A stretch of DNA of 64,000 nucleotides, from the NCBI RefSeq assembly GCF_000526335.1, contig NZ_JAFW01000001.1, positions 3,720,001-3,784,000 on the forward strand. Reading direction: 5' to 3'. The translations under genes were made by a program, and so were the position numbers. Below the pieces are notes generated by a model that ran no database searches, was not told the DNA's origin, and was given only the letters and a program-made list of their open reading frames with translations. Below, one piece after another: positions 45,358 through 56,250 of the stretch (position 1 is its first letter; every line of letters begins with the position of its first letter). Origin of the DNA: Arthrobacter sp. 31Y. GTDB lineage: Bacteria; Actinomycetota; Actinomycetes; Actinomycetales; Micrococcaceae.

Positions 45358-46209
45358 CTAGTTGAACACCACGGTCCGCGTGCCATCCAGGAGCACCCGG
45401 TGTTCGGCGTGCCACTGAACGGCCTGGGCCAACGTGCGGCCTTCCACGTCGCGACCCATCTGGACGAACTGGGCTGCAGTCCGGGCATGGTCCACGCGGA
45501 TAACTTCCTGCTCGATGATCGGCCCCTCATCGAGGTCCGCCGTCACATAGTGGGCGGTGGCGCCGATGATCTTCACACCACGGGCGTGAGCCTGGTGGTA
45601 GGGCTTGGCGCCCTTGAAGGAGGGGAGGAACGAGTGGTGGATGTTGATGGCCTTGCCGTTCAACTCCGTGCAGAGCTCGTTGGAGAGGACTTGCATGTAC
45701 CGGGCCAGGACGGTGAGCTCAACATCGTGCTCGGCCACCAACTTCAGCAGCTGCGCCTCAGCCTGTGGCTTGGTTTCCGGCGTCACCGGGAGGTGGTGGA
45801 AGGGGATGCCGTAGAAATCCGCCAATGACTCAAGATCGCGGTGGTTGGACACGATCGCCGGAACCTCGATCGGCAACGTACCTGTGCGCTGCTGGAACAG
45901 GAGGTCGTTGAGGCAGTGCGCGTCCTTGGAGCACAGGATGATGGTGCGGACCTTTTCGCCAACCGGGTTGATCTGCCACGTCATGCCGAAGGATTCGGCA
46001 ACCGGCCGAAGAGAAGCGGCCAGTTCGGCTTGGGACGACGCCGTGGTTGCCTCCACGCGCATGAAGAAGTTGCCTGTGCTGGGGCTTCCGTACTGCTGGG
46101 AGTCGGCGATATTGCAGCCGGACTCGAGGAGGGCGCCCGCCACCGCATGGACAATGCCGGGGCGGTCGGGGCAGGAGAGTGTTACAACGAAAGCGGTGGA
46201 GTCAGTCAC
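45358..46209 (-). CDS. purU: Formyltetrahydrofolate deformylase
   Basis: Hydrolyses 10-formyl-THF to formate and THF, balancing the one-carbon pool. 283 residues: an N-terminal ACT domain (FVVTLSCPDRPGIVHAVAGALLE) and a formyltransferase-like domain with ANIHHSFLP-type AINIHHSFLPSFKGAKPYH (Asn-His) and GATAHYVTADLDEGPII (Asp). It shares the fold with PurN. The GTG at 46209 follows a TAGGCT box, so translation may be leaderless; an earlier ATG at 46293 lies in the riboswitch region of the divergent gene and was rejected. Divergent from glyA. Confidence 0.93.
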   Translation of the reverse strand: MTDSTAFVVTLSCPDRPGIVHAVAGALLESGCNIADSQQYGSPSTGNFFMRVEATTASSQAELAASLRPVAESFGMTWQINPVGEKVRTIILCSKDAHCLNDLLFQQRTGTLPIEVPAIVSNHRDLESLADFYGIPFHHLPVTPETKPQAEAQLLKLVAEHDVELTVLARYMQVLSNELCTELNGKAINIHHSFLPSFKGAKPYHQAHARGVKIIGATAHYVTADLDEGPIIEQEVIRVDHARTAAQFVQMGRDVEGRTLAQAVQWHAEHRVLLDGTRTVVFN

Positions 46210-46247
46210 ACGATCAAGCCTACCTGTGCTGCCTTGTTGTACTGTTA

Positions 46248-46328
46248 ATGGGTCGCAACTGGCGTTGGGTGGACTACCACCAGGGAGCGGCAATCATGAA
46301 GACCACGGATCGTACGCCTGGGCCGAGG
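46248..46328 (+). promoter_or_regulatory. ZTP (pfl motif) riboswitch upstream of glyA
   Basis: Shows the pfl/ZTP consensus in order: GGGTCGCAACTGGCG (46250-46264), GGGTGGACTACCACCAGGGA GCGG split by a hairpin (46267-46290), and a conserved CGTACGCCTGGGCCGAGG element (46311-46328) after a variable loop. ZTP riboswitches sense 5-amino-4-imidazolecarboxamide riboside phosphates, which accumulate when 10-formyl-THF is low, and switch on folate/purine genes. Here it precedes glyA and folD, both one-carbon genes. A possible expression-platform stem (GGTCATG with CGTGACC) follows. Confidence 0.88.
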
Positions 46329-46445
46329 GTCATGTCTTACCGTTGCACGCACGTGACCGATCCCTCCGTCAAAAAGGGGACGCGGGAATGCTGCTGCCGG
46401 TAGCCTGACCTGTAGCACCACCCGTTGCCTAGCCAGGAGATTTCC

Positions 46446-47741
46446 GTGACTACCACAACCACTTCCGCGTCTGTCAGCAACCAGTCGCTCGCCGATCTCG
46501 ATCCCGAGATTGCAGCAGTCCTCAACCAGGAACTTGGCCGTCAGCGCGGCACCCTGGAAATGATTGCGTCCGAAAACTTTGCGCCCCGCGCGGTGATGGA
46601 AGCCCAGGGCTCCGTCCTGACCAACAAGTACGCCGAGGGCTACCCGGGCCGCCGCTACTACGGCGGTTGTGAATACGTCGACGTCGCTGAGCAGCTCGCC
46701 ATCGACCGCGTCAAGGAACTCTTCGGCGCCGAGTACGCCAACGTCCAGCCGCACTCCGGTGCCCAGGCGAACGCTGCAGCACTCTCCGCCATGATCACCC
46801 CGGGCGACAAGATCCTTGGTCTTTCCCTGGCACACGGCGGTCACCTGACCCACGGCATGAAGCTCAACTTCTCCGGCAAGCTCTACAACGTAGCTGCCTA
46901 CCAGGTTGAAGAAGACAACTTCCGCATTGACATGGACAAGCTCCGCGAGCAGGCCATCGCTGAGAAGCCCCAGGTCATCATCGCAGGCTGGTCCGCGTAC
47001 CCCCGCCACCTCGACTTTGCTGCCTTCCGCTCCATCGCGGACGAAGTTGGCGCACTACTGTGGACGGACATGGCGCACTTCGCCGGTCTGGTTGCAGCGG
47101 GTCTGCACCCGAGCCCGGTCCCGTACTCCGACGTCGTCACCTCCACGGTGCACAAGACCCTCGCAGGTCCGCGTTCCGGTGTGATCCTTGGCAAGCAGGA
47201 GTGGGCCAAGAAGCTCAACTCCAGCGTCTTCCCGGGCCAGCAGGGCGGTCCGCTCATGCACGTGATCGCGGCCAAGGCTGTCGCGTTCAAGATCGCCGGC
47301 GGCGAAGAGTTCAAGGAGCGCCAGGAGCGTGTCCTCGAGGGCGCCAAGATCATCGCAGACCGCCTGAACCAGTCCGATGTTGCCGAGGCCGGAGTTTCGG
47401 TCCTGACCGGCGGCACCGACGTTCACTTGGTCCTGGTTGACCTCCGCAACTCGCAGCTGGATGGTCAGCAGGCCGAAGACCTCCTGCACTCGGCGGGCAT
47501 CACTGTGAACCGCAACTCTGTTCCGTTCGATCCCCGCCCGCCGATGGTCACCTCCGGCCTCCGCATCGGTACGCCTGCCCTGGCTACCCGCGGGTTCGGT
47601 GCCACCGAGTTCACCGAGGTTGCCGAGATCATCGCCACCGCGCTCAAGGCAGGCTCCGCCGCCGACGTCGAGTCCCTCCAGGCACGCGTCGACAAACTGG
47701 CTGCCGACTTCCCGCTGTACCCGCAGCACGAGCAGTGGTAA
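46446..47741 (+). CDS. glyA: Serine hydroxymethyltransferase
   Basis: Transfers the serine hydroxymethyl group to THF, giving glycine and 5,10-methylene-THF. 431 residues, PLP enzyme. [40 protein letters not shown] and [18 protein letters not shown] [16 protein letters not shown] (PLP Lys) are present. GTG 46446 has AGGAG 6 nt upstream. Regulated by the ZTP riboswitch in its leader. A strong hairpin separates it from folD. Confidence 0.97.
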   Translation: MTTTTTSASVSNQSLADLDPEIAAVLNQELGRQRGTLEMIASENFAPRAVMEAQGSVLTNKYAEGYPGRRYYGGCEYVDVAEQLAIDRVKELFGAEYANVQPHSGAQANAAALSAMITPGDKILGLSLAHGGHLTHGMKLNFSGKLYNVAAYQVEEDNFRIDMDKLREQAIAEKPQVIIAGWSAYPRHLDFAAFRSIADEVGALLWTDMAHFAGLVAAGLHPSPVPYSDVVTSTVHKTLAGPRSGVILGKQEWAKKLNSSVFPGQQGGPLMHVIAAKAVAFKIAGGEEFKERQERVLEGAKIIADRLNQSDVAEAGVSVLTGGTDVHLVLVDLRNSQLDGQQAEDLLHSAGITVNRNSVPFDPRPPMVTSGLRIGTPALATRGFGATEFTEVAEIIATALKAGSAADVESLQARVDKLAADFPLYPQHEQW

Positions 47742-47792
47742 AGCCGCGTTTCCGCGGCTAAATAAACGCATCTCCCGGGCACTGAACCGGAG

Positions 47793-47836
47793 CCAACGGG
47801 ATCCGCCGCCACACCTACGGCGGCGGGTCCCGTTGG
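47793..47836 (+). terminator. Long hairpin between glyA and folD
   Basis: CCAACGGGATCCGCCGCC (47793-47810) pairs with GGCGGCGGGTCCCGTTGG (47819-47836) with one wobble. A smaller hairpin AGCCGCG...CGCGGCT lies at 47743-47760. They may partly terminate glyA transcription before folD. Confidence 0.75.
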
Positions 47837-47875
47837 CATGAGCCCTTACGTCACCCACCAGAAAGAGCAGATGGA

Positions 47876-48769
47876 ATGACACAGTCCACCGCACAGATCC
47901 TTGACGGCAAGGCCACCGCCGCAGCCATCAAGGCAGAACTGACCACTCGCGTTTCCGTCCTGGCCGCCAAGGGAATCGTCCCCGGCCTGGGCACCATCCT
48001 GGTGGGCTCCGACCCCGGCAGCACTTGGTACGTGGGCGGCAAGCACAAGGACTGCGCCGAGGTTGGCATCCAGTCCATCCGCCGCGACCTCCCTGAGGAC
48101 ATCAGCCAGGAAGACCTCCTGGCGGTTGTCCGCGAGCTGAACGACAACCCGGAATGCACGGGTTACATCGTCCAGCTGCCTCTGCCCAAGCACATTGACC
48201 AGGACGTCATCCTCGAAGCTATGGATCCTGACAAGGATGCCGACGGCCTGCACCCGATGAACCTTGGCCGTCTGGTGGCCAACGTCAACGGCGAAATGAA
48301 GTCCCCGCTGCCCTGCACACCCAAGGGCTGTGTGGAGTTGCTCCGCCGCCACAACATTGAACTCAAGGGCAAGCGCGTCCTGGTGGTTGGCCGCGGCGTG
48401 ACCATCGGGCGCCCGATTGGCCTCTTGCTGACCCGCAAGGAAGTCAACGCCACGGTGATCCTGGCCCACACCGGGACGGTGGACCTGCCCGCAGAACTGA
48501 AGCAGGCCGACGTCGTGATTGCCGCTGCCGGCGTGCCGCACATGATCAAAGCTGAAGACCTCAAGCCGGGCGCCATAGTGCTCGACGTCGGCGTCAGCCG
48601 CGTGGACGATGGCAACGGCAAAGCAGTGGTCACCGGAGATGTGGACCCGGCGGCTGCCGACGTCGCCGCTTGGCTGTCCCCGAACCCGGGCGGCGTAGGT
48701 CCGATGACCCGGGCCATGCTGCTAGCGAACGTTGTGGAGAGCGCTGAGCGCCAGGCAGGCATCGCTTAG
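47876..48769 (+). CDS. folD: Methylenetetrahydrofolate dehydrogenase / methenyl-THF cyclohydrolase
   Basis: Interconverts 5,10-methylene-THF and 10-formyl-THF. 297 residues. The catalytic Lys region [37 protein letters not shown], and the NADP loop [19 protein letters not shown] are clear, with [10 protein letters not shown] at the C-terminus. Tyr in the first motif (WYVGGK) is the usual active-site residue. Next to glyA, as in many Actinobacteria. Confidence 0.97.
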   Translation: MTQSTAQILDGKATAAAIKAELTTRVSVLAAKGIVPGLGTILVGSDPGSTWYVGGKHKDCAEVGIQSIRRDLPEDISQEDLLAVVRELNDNPECTGYIVQLPLPKHIDQDVILEAMDPDKDADGLHPMNLGRLVANVNGEMKSPLPCTPKGCVELLRRHNIELKGKRVLVVGRGVTIGRPIGLLLTRKEVNATVILAHTGTVDLPAELKQADVVIAAAGVPHMIKAEDLKPGAIVLDVGVSRVDDGNGKAVVTGDVDPAAADVAAWLSPNPGGVGPMTRAMLLANVVESAERQAGIA

Positions 48770-48782
48770 GTTCGCGCGAACA

Positions 48783-48834
48783 GGGGTGCCCTGACTACGG
48801 GGTGCCCTGATTACGGGGCGCCCCGATTACGGGG
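48783..48834. repeat. Three 16-bp tandem repeats after folD
   Basis: Units GGGGTGCCCTGACTAC, GGGGTGCCCTGATTAC and GGGGCGCCCCGATTAC. They lie in the 160-nt gap between folD and the exporter operon; no gene is seen there. Confidence 0.85.
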
Positions 48835-48840
48835 CCGAGC

Positions 48841-48874
48841 TGCCGAAGATGCCGTGCGCACGGCATCTTTGGCA
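48841..48874 (+). terminator. Probable folD terminator
   Basis: TGCCGAAGATGCCGTG pairs with CACGGCATCTTTGGCA through a GCGC centre; a perfect 10-bp inner stem. It follows the tandem repeats, 72 nt after folD. Confidence 0.75.
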
Positions 48875-48929
48875 GGGAACCCTCGAAATGGCCTCGCGTA
48901 AGTCAGTGGGCACTACTAGTCTGCTGAGG

Positions 48930-49925
48930 GTGCACAATGAAGCAACCCGCTCTCCGACACCGACACCGTCAGCATCGTCGCAATCCGGCGTGGACATGAA
49001 CCGACCAACCGTCATCAGCGCCCGGAACCTCACCAAGGCCTATGGTGAGCTCACAGCCGTGGACAACATCTCCTTCGACGTACCGGCGGGGGAGTCCTTC
49101 GGGCTGCTGGGTCCCAACGGCGCCGGCAAATCCACCACCATGAAGATGATCGGTGGCGTCTCCCAGCGCACGTCCGGCTCGCTGACCATCATGGGCTTGG
49201 ACCCCGAATCCCATGGTCCCGAGGTGAGGGCGCATCTGGGCGTGGTCCCGCAGCAGGACAATCTGGATGAGGAACTCAAGGTTCGCGAGAACCTGATCGT
49301 CTACGGTCGCTACTTCGGCTTGCCCCTGAGCTACTTGAAGCCGAAAGCTGATGAGCTCCTGGAGTTCGCGCAGCTGACGGACAAAGCCAATTCCAAGGTG
49401 GACGCGCTCTCCGGTGGTATGAAGCGTAGGCTCACCATCGCCCGCTCCCTGATCAACGAGCCGCGAATACTGCTCCTGGACGAGCCCACCACCGGGTTGG
49501 ATCCGCAGGCCCGGCACATCCTCTGGGACCGGCTCTTCCGCCTCAAGGAAAACGGCGTCACGCTGATCCTCACCACCCACTACATGGACGAGGCCGAACA
49601 ACTGTGCGATCGCCTGATCGTGGTGGACAAAGGCCGCATCATGGCCGAGGGGTCGCCGGCCACCTTGATCCGCGAGCACTCGTCGCGCGAAGTACTCGAG
49701 CTCAGGTTCGGGTCCGAGCGAAACGCGACCATCGGCGTCGAACTTCAAGGCATCGGTGAGCGGCTGGAAACGCTGCCGGACCGCGTGCTCATTTACGCGC
49801 ACGACGGCGAGGCCGCACTGGAGCAGGTCACGGCCCGAGGGCTGCGCCCGATGACCTCGCTGGTGCGACGATCATCGCTGGAGGACGTGTTCCTGCGGCT
49901 GACCGGCAGGAGCCTCGTTGATTAG
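48930..49925 (+). CDS. ABC exporter ATP-binding protein (DrrA type)
   Basis: 331 residues with the GTG at 48930. Walker A FGLLGPNGAGKST, signature LSGGMKRRLTIARSL, Walker B RILLLDEPTTGLDPQARH and the H-loop LTTHYMDEAEQLCDRL are as in daunorubicin/multidrug-type exporters. GTG 48930 follows a TAGTCT -10-like box, but ATG 48996 is a good alternative that removes a Ser/Thr/Pro-rich tail of 22 residues. Coupled with two permease genes. Confidence 0.85.
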   Translation: MHNEATRSPTPTPSASSQSGVDMNRPTVISARNLTKAYGELTAVDNISFDVPAGESFGLLGPNGAGKSTTMKMIGGVSQRTSGSLTIMGLDPESHGPEVRAHLGVVPQQDNLDEELKVRENLIVYGRYFGLPLSYLKPKADELLEFAQLTDKANSKVDALSGGMKRRLTIARSLINEPRILLLDEPTTGLDPQARHILWDRLFRLKENGVTLILTTHYMDEAEQLCDRLIVVDKGRIMAEGSPATLIREHSSREVLELRFGSERNATIGVELQGIGERLETLPDRVLIYAHDGEAALEQVTARGLRPMTSLVRRSSLEDVFLRLTGRSLVD

Positions 49926-50796
49926 GCGACAGTTGACTGACTCGGCGAACAAGCCAATCACGACGGCGGCGCCACCGTTGCGGGCCCACTCGCCTGAGGT
50001 TTCGGCTGCCCGGGCGCGACGTTGGGGTGCCTTCTTCTACGCGGAGCAAGTACTTCGTGTCATGCGCAACTACGGCTGGTCCGTGGTCCTGTACAGCGTG
50101 GGACAGCCGGTGGCGTACCTGTTCGCCATGGGAGTGGGGCTGGCCAGCCTGGTGGATGCCAATAGTGAGGCTGCTTTCGGGGGCGTCAGCTACCTGGAAT
50201 TCGTGGCTCCGGCATTGCTGGTGTCCGCGGCTGTGATGACGGCGTCTGGAGAGTTTTCCTACCCCATCATGGACGGCTTCAAGTGGCGCAGGGTGTTCTA
50301 CGGCCCGCATGCTTCTCCGTTGATTCCGCAGCAGATCGCCAGCGGCCACATCATGGCCAGCACGGTGCGGTTCCTGTTGCAGTCGGTGGTCTACTTCGTG
50401 GTGGTTGCCATGTTTGGTGCTTCACCGAGCCCGTGGGGATGGGTGTCCGCAATCGTCGCTACGGTGGCAGCGCTGAGCTTTGGTTTGCCACTGATGGCCT
50501 ATGCCGCAAGCATCACCCAGGACAAGGGGCAGTTTGCCTTGGTTCAGCGGTTCATTGTGATGCCGCTATTCCTGTTCTCGGGGACGTTCTTTCCGCTGGA
50601 TTCGCTGCCGATTGCGGTCCGTTGGATCGGTTGGATTTCTCCGGTGTGGCACGGAACTGAGCTGGGCAGGGTCTTCACCTACGGCATGGATAAAGACCCG
50701 TTGCTGACCATCACGCACGTAGTGTTCCTGCTGGCGACGGCAACTGTGGGCTGGGTGCTTGTCCGGCGCCAGTTCGTGAAAAGGATGGGCTCATGA
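49918..50796 (+). CDS. ABC-2 type exporter permease 1
   Basis: 292 residues, six membrane segments. The TTG start at 49918 has AGGAG 6 nt upstream and overlaps the ATPase stop. The ABC-2 features are YSVGQPVAYLFAMGVGLASLV and late FSGTFFPLDSLPIAVRWIGWISPVWHGTELGR. Pairs with the next permease to form a heterodimeric channel. Confidence 0.88.
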   Translation: MIRRQLTDSANKPITTAAPPLRAHSPEVSAARARRWGAFFYAEQVLRVMRNYGWSVVLYSVGQPVAYLFAMGVGLASLVDANSEAAFGGVSYLEFVAPALLVSAAVMTASGEFSYPIMDGFKWRRVFYGPHASPLIPQQIASGHIMASTVRFLLQSVVYFVVVAMFGASPSPWGWVSAIVATVAALSFGLPLMAYAASITQDKGQFALVQRFIVMPLFLFSGTFFPLDSLPIAVRWIGWISPVWHGTELGRVFTYGMDKDPLLTITHVVFLLATATVGWVLVRRQFVKRMGS

Positions 50797-51626
50797 GTGT
50801 CCTGACGGGTGGCCACAGCGCCACGGATCTTGCCCGGGAGCGGAAGTTCGGGTCGCTGTACTCCCGCAATGCGAAGGCTGTGGTGGGCCGTGGGCTGATG
50901 GCAGCCAAGAGCAGTACGTGGCTGGTGATGGTGTCCGGGTTCTTCGAGCCCGTCCTGTTCCTGCTGGCCATGGGCGTGGGTATGGGCTCTATTGTGGGGA
51001 CGGTGCAAGGTCCGGGCGGCGAGGAAATCAGCTACGCGGCCTACATTGCTCCCGCCCTGTTGGCGGTCTCTGCAATGAACGGGGCCATTTACGACTCCAC
51101 GTGGAATGTCTTCTTCAAGATGAACTTCGCCAAGTTGTACCAGGGGATGCTCTATACGTCCCTGGGCCCGCTGGACGTAGCCATCGGCGAGATTTTCCTG
51201 GCCCTCTTGCGCGGACTGCTCTACGCCACCGGATTCACGGCCGTCATGGGGGTGATGGGGCTGCTCACCAGTTGGTGGGCCATCCTGGTCATTCCCGCCT
51301 CGGTACTGATCGCCTTCGGTTTCGCGAGCTTCGGGATGGGTATCACCAGCTTCATGAAGACCTTCCAGCAGATGGACTGGATCAACTTCTTCCTGCTGCC
51401 CATGTTCCTGTTTAGTGCCACGTTCTACCCGCTCAGCGTCTACCCGCAGGTCATTCAGTGGTTCATCCAGGCCATGCCCCTGTGGCACGGGGTAGAACTC
51501 CTGCGCCAGATCAGTGTGGGTTCGTTCAGTCCGGCAACTGCCATCCATGTGGGCTACTACCTGGTGATGATCGGCCTCGGCATCATGCTGACCACCGGAA
51601 GGCTGCGCCAGCTGTTCCTCAAATAA
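50793..51626 (+). CDS. ABC-2 type exporter permease 2
   Basis: 277 residues, six membrane segments, homologous to the preceding permease: FFEPVLFLLAMGVGMGSIVG and FSATFYPLSVYPQVIQWFIQAMPLWHGVELLR. ATG overlaps the previous stop by ATGA. A family II palindrome starts 1 nt after its stop. Confidence 0.9.
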   Translation: MSVLTGGHSATDLARERKFGSLYSRNAKAVVGRGLMAAKSSTWLVMVSGFFEPVLFLLAMGVGMGSIVGTVQGPGGEEISYAAYIAPALLAVSAMNGAIYDSTWNVFFKMNFAKLYQGMLYTSLGPLDVAIGEIFLALLRGLLYATGFTAVMGVMGLLTSWWAILVIPASVLIAFGFASFGMGITSFMKTFQQMDWINFFLLPMFLFSATFYPLSVYPQVIQWFIQAMPLWHGVELLRQISVGSFSPATAIHVGYYLVMIGLGIMLTTGRLRQLFLK

Positions 51627-51627
51627 A

Positions 51628-51694
51628 GGGAGTTTTTGTACAGCTAATGCCCTCAAAAAGCCGTCTTAAGGGCACTAGCTGTACAAAAACTCCC
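51628..51694. repeat. Palindromic repeat, family II, copy 2
   Basis: GGGAGTTTTTGTACAGC pairs with GCTGTACAAAAACTCCC; inner TAATGCCCTCAA and TTAAGGGCACTA. It starts directly after the permease stop. The outer arms share the GAGTTTTTGTACAG core with copy 1. Confidence 0.92.
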
Positions 51695-51753
51695 GTGTTC
51701 GCCGTCCGTGGAAGCGGGCACAGGCACCATTCCGCGTTTGAGACAATTGAGCC

Positions 51754-52320
51754 ATGCAATCTCTCGGTGACCCGCACCCGTCCACGTCCCCCGCCGGCAA
51801 AGGCATGTTCAAGGGCTTCCGCATTGGCGGCCTGGGGATGACCGTCGTCATCATCGCTTTCCTGGTAGCCGTCATTTTCGCGGCCAATCAGAACGATGTT
51901 GTGGGTTGGGTCGTGGCTGTAGTGGCGTTCGGCTGGCTGGCACTTGCCACCTTCGTTGTGCTGAGCATCCGCAAGGCCGCGCAGCGCGCCGGTGCCAAGT
52001 TGACCGAAGCGCAAAATGCGTTCAACGCCGCTGCTGGCCGCGCGCCGTCGTCGTCCGCTGCAGACCATGGTGGCACCCGGGTAGTCGCCGAGCGCAGCCA
52101 GGCCGACGAGGTACGCGACCTCAAGCTGGACCACTCGTTCAAGATCGTGCAGGTGCAGGTCCGTGTGGTTGACGAGGAACGCGCCAAGGGCGGCGCAGCT
52201 GACCAGGACACCATCAACCGCGCCTTGGAAACCATCGCCATTACGGCAACCAACGCGCGGGACATGATCAAGTCCTCCGGAGGCTCGGAAGAGCCCATGT
52301 CCGGCACCATCATCGACTAG
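51754..52320 (+). CDS. Membrane protein, unknown, with a coiled-coil tail
   Basis: 188 residues. Two adjacent hydrophobic segments (LGMTVVIIAFLVAVIFAA and VGWVVAVVAFGWLALATFVVL), then a soluble, Ala/Gln-rich helical tail with heptad-like repeats (AQRAGAKLTEAQNAFNAAAG; DQDTINRALETIAITA). No family recognised. Stops 10 nt before the exonuclease start. Confidence 0.65.
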   Translation: MQSLGDPHPSTSPAGKGMFKGFRIGGLGMTVVIIAFLVAVIFAANQNDVVGWVVAVVAFGWLALATFVVLSIRKAAQRAGAKLTEAQNAFNAAAGRAPSSSAADHGGTRVVAERSQADEVRDLKLDHSFKIVQVQVRVVDEERAKGGAADQDTINRALETIAITATNARDMIKSSGGSEEPMSGTIID

Positions 52321-52330
52321 AGTGGACCGG

Positions 52331-54306
<1,976 letters not shown>

Positions 54307-54310
54307 CTCC

Positions 54311-54988
54311 ATGTGCTCTGCTGGCCAGTTCAACGTCAAGACCGACACCCGCAAGGGTGCCGGTCCGGACGATTCCAGCCAGCTGGCTGTCACCGGTACT
54401 GATTGTGGTGCCGGTGACACCATGTGCGTGGGCGTGATCCTTGGGTTCCCCCCGGAAATTGCCCGTGAACTCCAGGAGTGGCGGGCTTCCTTCGGTGATC
54501 CCATGGCTGAGGTTATCCCCGCCCACATCACGCTGATCACCACCACCCCCACCCAGGACTGGGCCGCCACTCGGGAGCACGTACGGGACGTCGCCAGGAC
54601 GCAGGAACCGTTCAGCATCACCATCTCGGGCACAGGTTCTTTCCGGCCCGTCTCGCCTGTGGTGTTCGTCAACGTCGAAGAAGGCTTCGAAGAATGCGTG
54701 CAACTGCACGAGAAACTTCAAAGCGGTCCGCTGGAACGAATGCTGCCTTTCCCGTACCACCCGCACGTCACGGTGGCGCACGACGTCGCCCAGGAAAACC
54801 TCGACGAAGCCGAAACGGTGCTCAGAGATTACCGGGCGACCTTCCCTGTGGTTAGCATGGGACTTTACGAGCACGACACCAATGGAATTTGGCAGCTACG
54901 GGAAGAGCTCGACTTTGGCGGCGATACTGACGAAGAACAGCAAACGGATTCAAGCCACACAGGCGGACGTTCCTCCGCTGCCAATTGA
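54311..54988 (+). CDS. 2H phosphoesterase (2'-5' RNA ligase / LigT-like)
   Basis: 225 residues. Two H-x-T motifs are visible: PAHITLI (near residue 70) and HPHVTVAH (near 150), the catalytic pair of the 2H family. Such enzymes act on cyclic or 2'-5' phosphodiesters; the substrate is unknown. Starts 4 nt after trpS, so it is cotranscribed. Its end overlaps the next reading frame by about 107 nt. Confidence 0.82.
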   Translation: MCSAGQFNVKTDTRKGAGPDDSSQLAVTGTDCGAGDTMCVGVILGFPPEIARELQEWRASFGDPMAEVIPAHITLITTTPTQDWAATREHVRDVARTQEPFSITISGTGSFRPVSPVVFVNVEEGFEECVQLHEKLQSGPLERMLPFPYHPHVTVAHDVAQENLDEAETVLRDYRATFPVVSMGLYEHDTNGIWQLREELDFGGDTDEEQQTDSSHTGGRSSAAN

Positions 54989-56000
54989 GCTGGCTAAGCT
55001 CAAACTGGAGCTTCTCCGCAAGCGGCAGGACTGGGGTCATGCCAAGCGTTCCGGCGGCGGTCTGCCCAAAAAGGCCGGCGCATTCATTGCGCTCTTCATG
55101 GCCAGACTCAACACCGTCCGGCCCATGCGTGCCTTCCAGCATTACACCCGCCAACACGGGCCGCTGCTGAGCGCAGGCATCGGCTTCAACATGTTCTTCT
55201 CCGTGACCGGTTTGCTCACCACCGGCTTCGCGGTGGCAGGCATCGTACTGGGAGGCAACCCAGCCCTGCAGAACGCTGTGATCAACAGCGTGGCAGCGGC
55301 TGCCCCAGGGCTCCTGCAGGTGAATGGCGGTGAAGGCCTGGTGGATCCACAATCACTGCTCAACCCATCGGGACTTGGATGGACGGCCCTCATCGCGGCG
55401 GTCATCACAGTCTTCGTTTCCCTGGGCTGGATCGCCAGCATCAGGGAAGGACTCCGGGGGGTCATGAGCGCCGACCCCTTGGTACGAAACCCGATTGTTC
55501 AAAAACTCATCGACGCCGGCACTTTGCTGCTTCTCGGTGTCATCCTGGTGATCAGTGCAGGCGTCTCGCTTGTCTTTGGCACGGCAGCGGACTGGCTCAT
55601 AGATTTACTCAAACTGGACGAAGGGATCACCGGGCCCATAGCTGCGACCGTCAAGATTGTGGTTCCGCTCCTGCTGAACTGTGCGACGGCGGCAGTACTG
55701 TTCCGGATCGCGGGTGGCCTGAAGCTGGGGCGCCGTGCGTTCCTTGAGGGCGTGGTGCTGGCGGGCGTTGGGACCACGGTTCTGCAATTCTTCAGCACGG
55801 AACTTCTTGCCCGTTCCGGCAACAATCCCGTTCTGGCGTCGTTTGCCATCATCATCGGCCTGCTGATCTGGTTCAACCTTGTGAGCCAGGTGTATCTCGT
55901 CTCAGCGTCGTGGTCAGCTATCCGCGAGGCTGATACGGAATCGGGAGAGTCCCCGCGCAAGAAAGTCCTCGGTTCACGTCGAGTAGCGCCGCGCACCTGA
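54882..56000 (+). CDS. YihY/BrkB-family inner membrane protein
   Basis: 372 residues with six or more hydrophobic segments. The family markers are MFFSVTGLLTTGFAVAGIV after a helical N-terminus, a large loop with a SIREGLRGV motif, and a WFNLVSQVYLVSASWSA C-terminal block. Function unknown; some members are linked with virulence or lipid handling. The ATG at 54882 lies within the previous gene; later in-frame alternatives (from about 55098) would lose much of the N-terminus, so the true start is uncertain. Confidence 0.8.
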   Translation: MEFGSYGKSSTLAAILTKNSKRIQATQADVPPLPIELAKLKLELLRKRQDWGHAKRSGGGLPKKAGAFIALFMARLNTVRPMRAFQHYTRQHGPLLSAGIGFNMFFSVTGLLTTGFAVAGIVLGGNPALQNAVINSVAAAAPGLLQVNGGEGLVDPQSLLNPSGLGWTALIAAVITVFVSLGWIASIREGLRGVMSADPLVRNPIVQKLIDAGTLLLLGVILVISAGVSLVFGTAADWLIDLLKLDEGITGPIAATVKIVVPLLLNCATAAVLFRIAGGLKLGRRAFLEGVVLAGVGTTVLQFFSTELLARSGNNPVLASFAIIIGLLIWFNLVSQVYLVSASWSAIREADTESGESPRKKVLGSRRVAPRT

Positions 56001-56022
56001 CAGTTTCAACCTGGAGTCCGCT

Positions 56023-56175
56023 ATGAACAACCAACTGTGGATCGCTTGTCTCATTGGGGCTGCGGTTGGACTCGTCGTTGGCCAGCTGGTTTTCAAATCG
56101 CCCTTCCTGGGCATCCTCATTGGGGTTGGTCTCGGTGCGCTGGTTGGCGCTGCGGTGGGCCCCCGCCGCGGATAG
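56023..56175 (+). CDS. 50-residue glycine-zipper membrane protein
   Basis: A short gene with a GGAG ribosome site 7 nt before ATG. Two hydrophobic helices with Gly at regular spacing (LIGAAVGLVVGQLV and ILIGVGLGALVGAAVG) separated by a Phe-Lys-Ser-Pro turn, then a basic GPRRG tail. This glycine-zipper pattern suggests a membrane-embedded small protein. It follows the YihY gene by 22 nt and may be cotranslated. Below usual gene-calling size. Confidence 0.75.
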   Translation: MNNQLWIACLIGAAVGLVVGQLVFKSPFLGILIGVGLGALVGAAVGPRRG

Positions 56176-56181
56176 CCGGAA

Positions 56182-56244
56182 CAACGCGGGGTCACTTGTG
56201 GCCTCTTTGAAGGCGCATAAGGGGCCATAAGTGACCCCGCGTTG
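56182..56244. terminator. Long hairpin between convergent genes
   Basis: CAACGCGGGGTCACTTGTGG (56182-56201) pairs with the CCATAAGTGACCCCGCGTTG side ending at 56244. Stem about 22 bp with two mismatches, loop 19 nt. It lies 7 nt from both the small ORF and the glycosidase stop, so it can end both transcripts. No other copy seen here. Confidence 0.85.
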
Positions 56245-56250
56245 CTGGTC

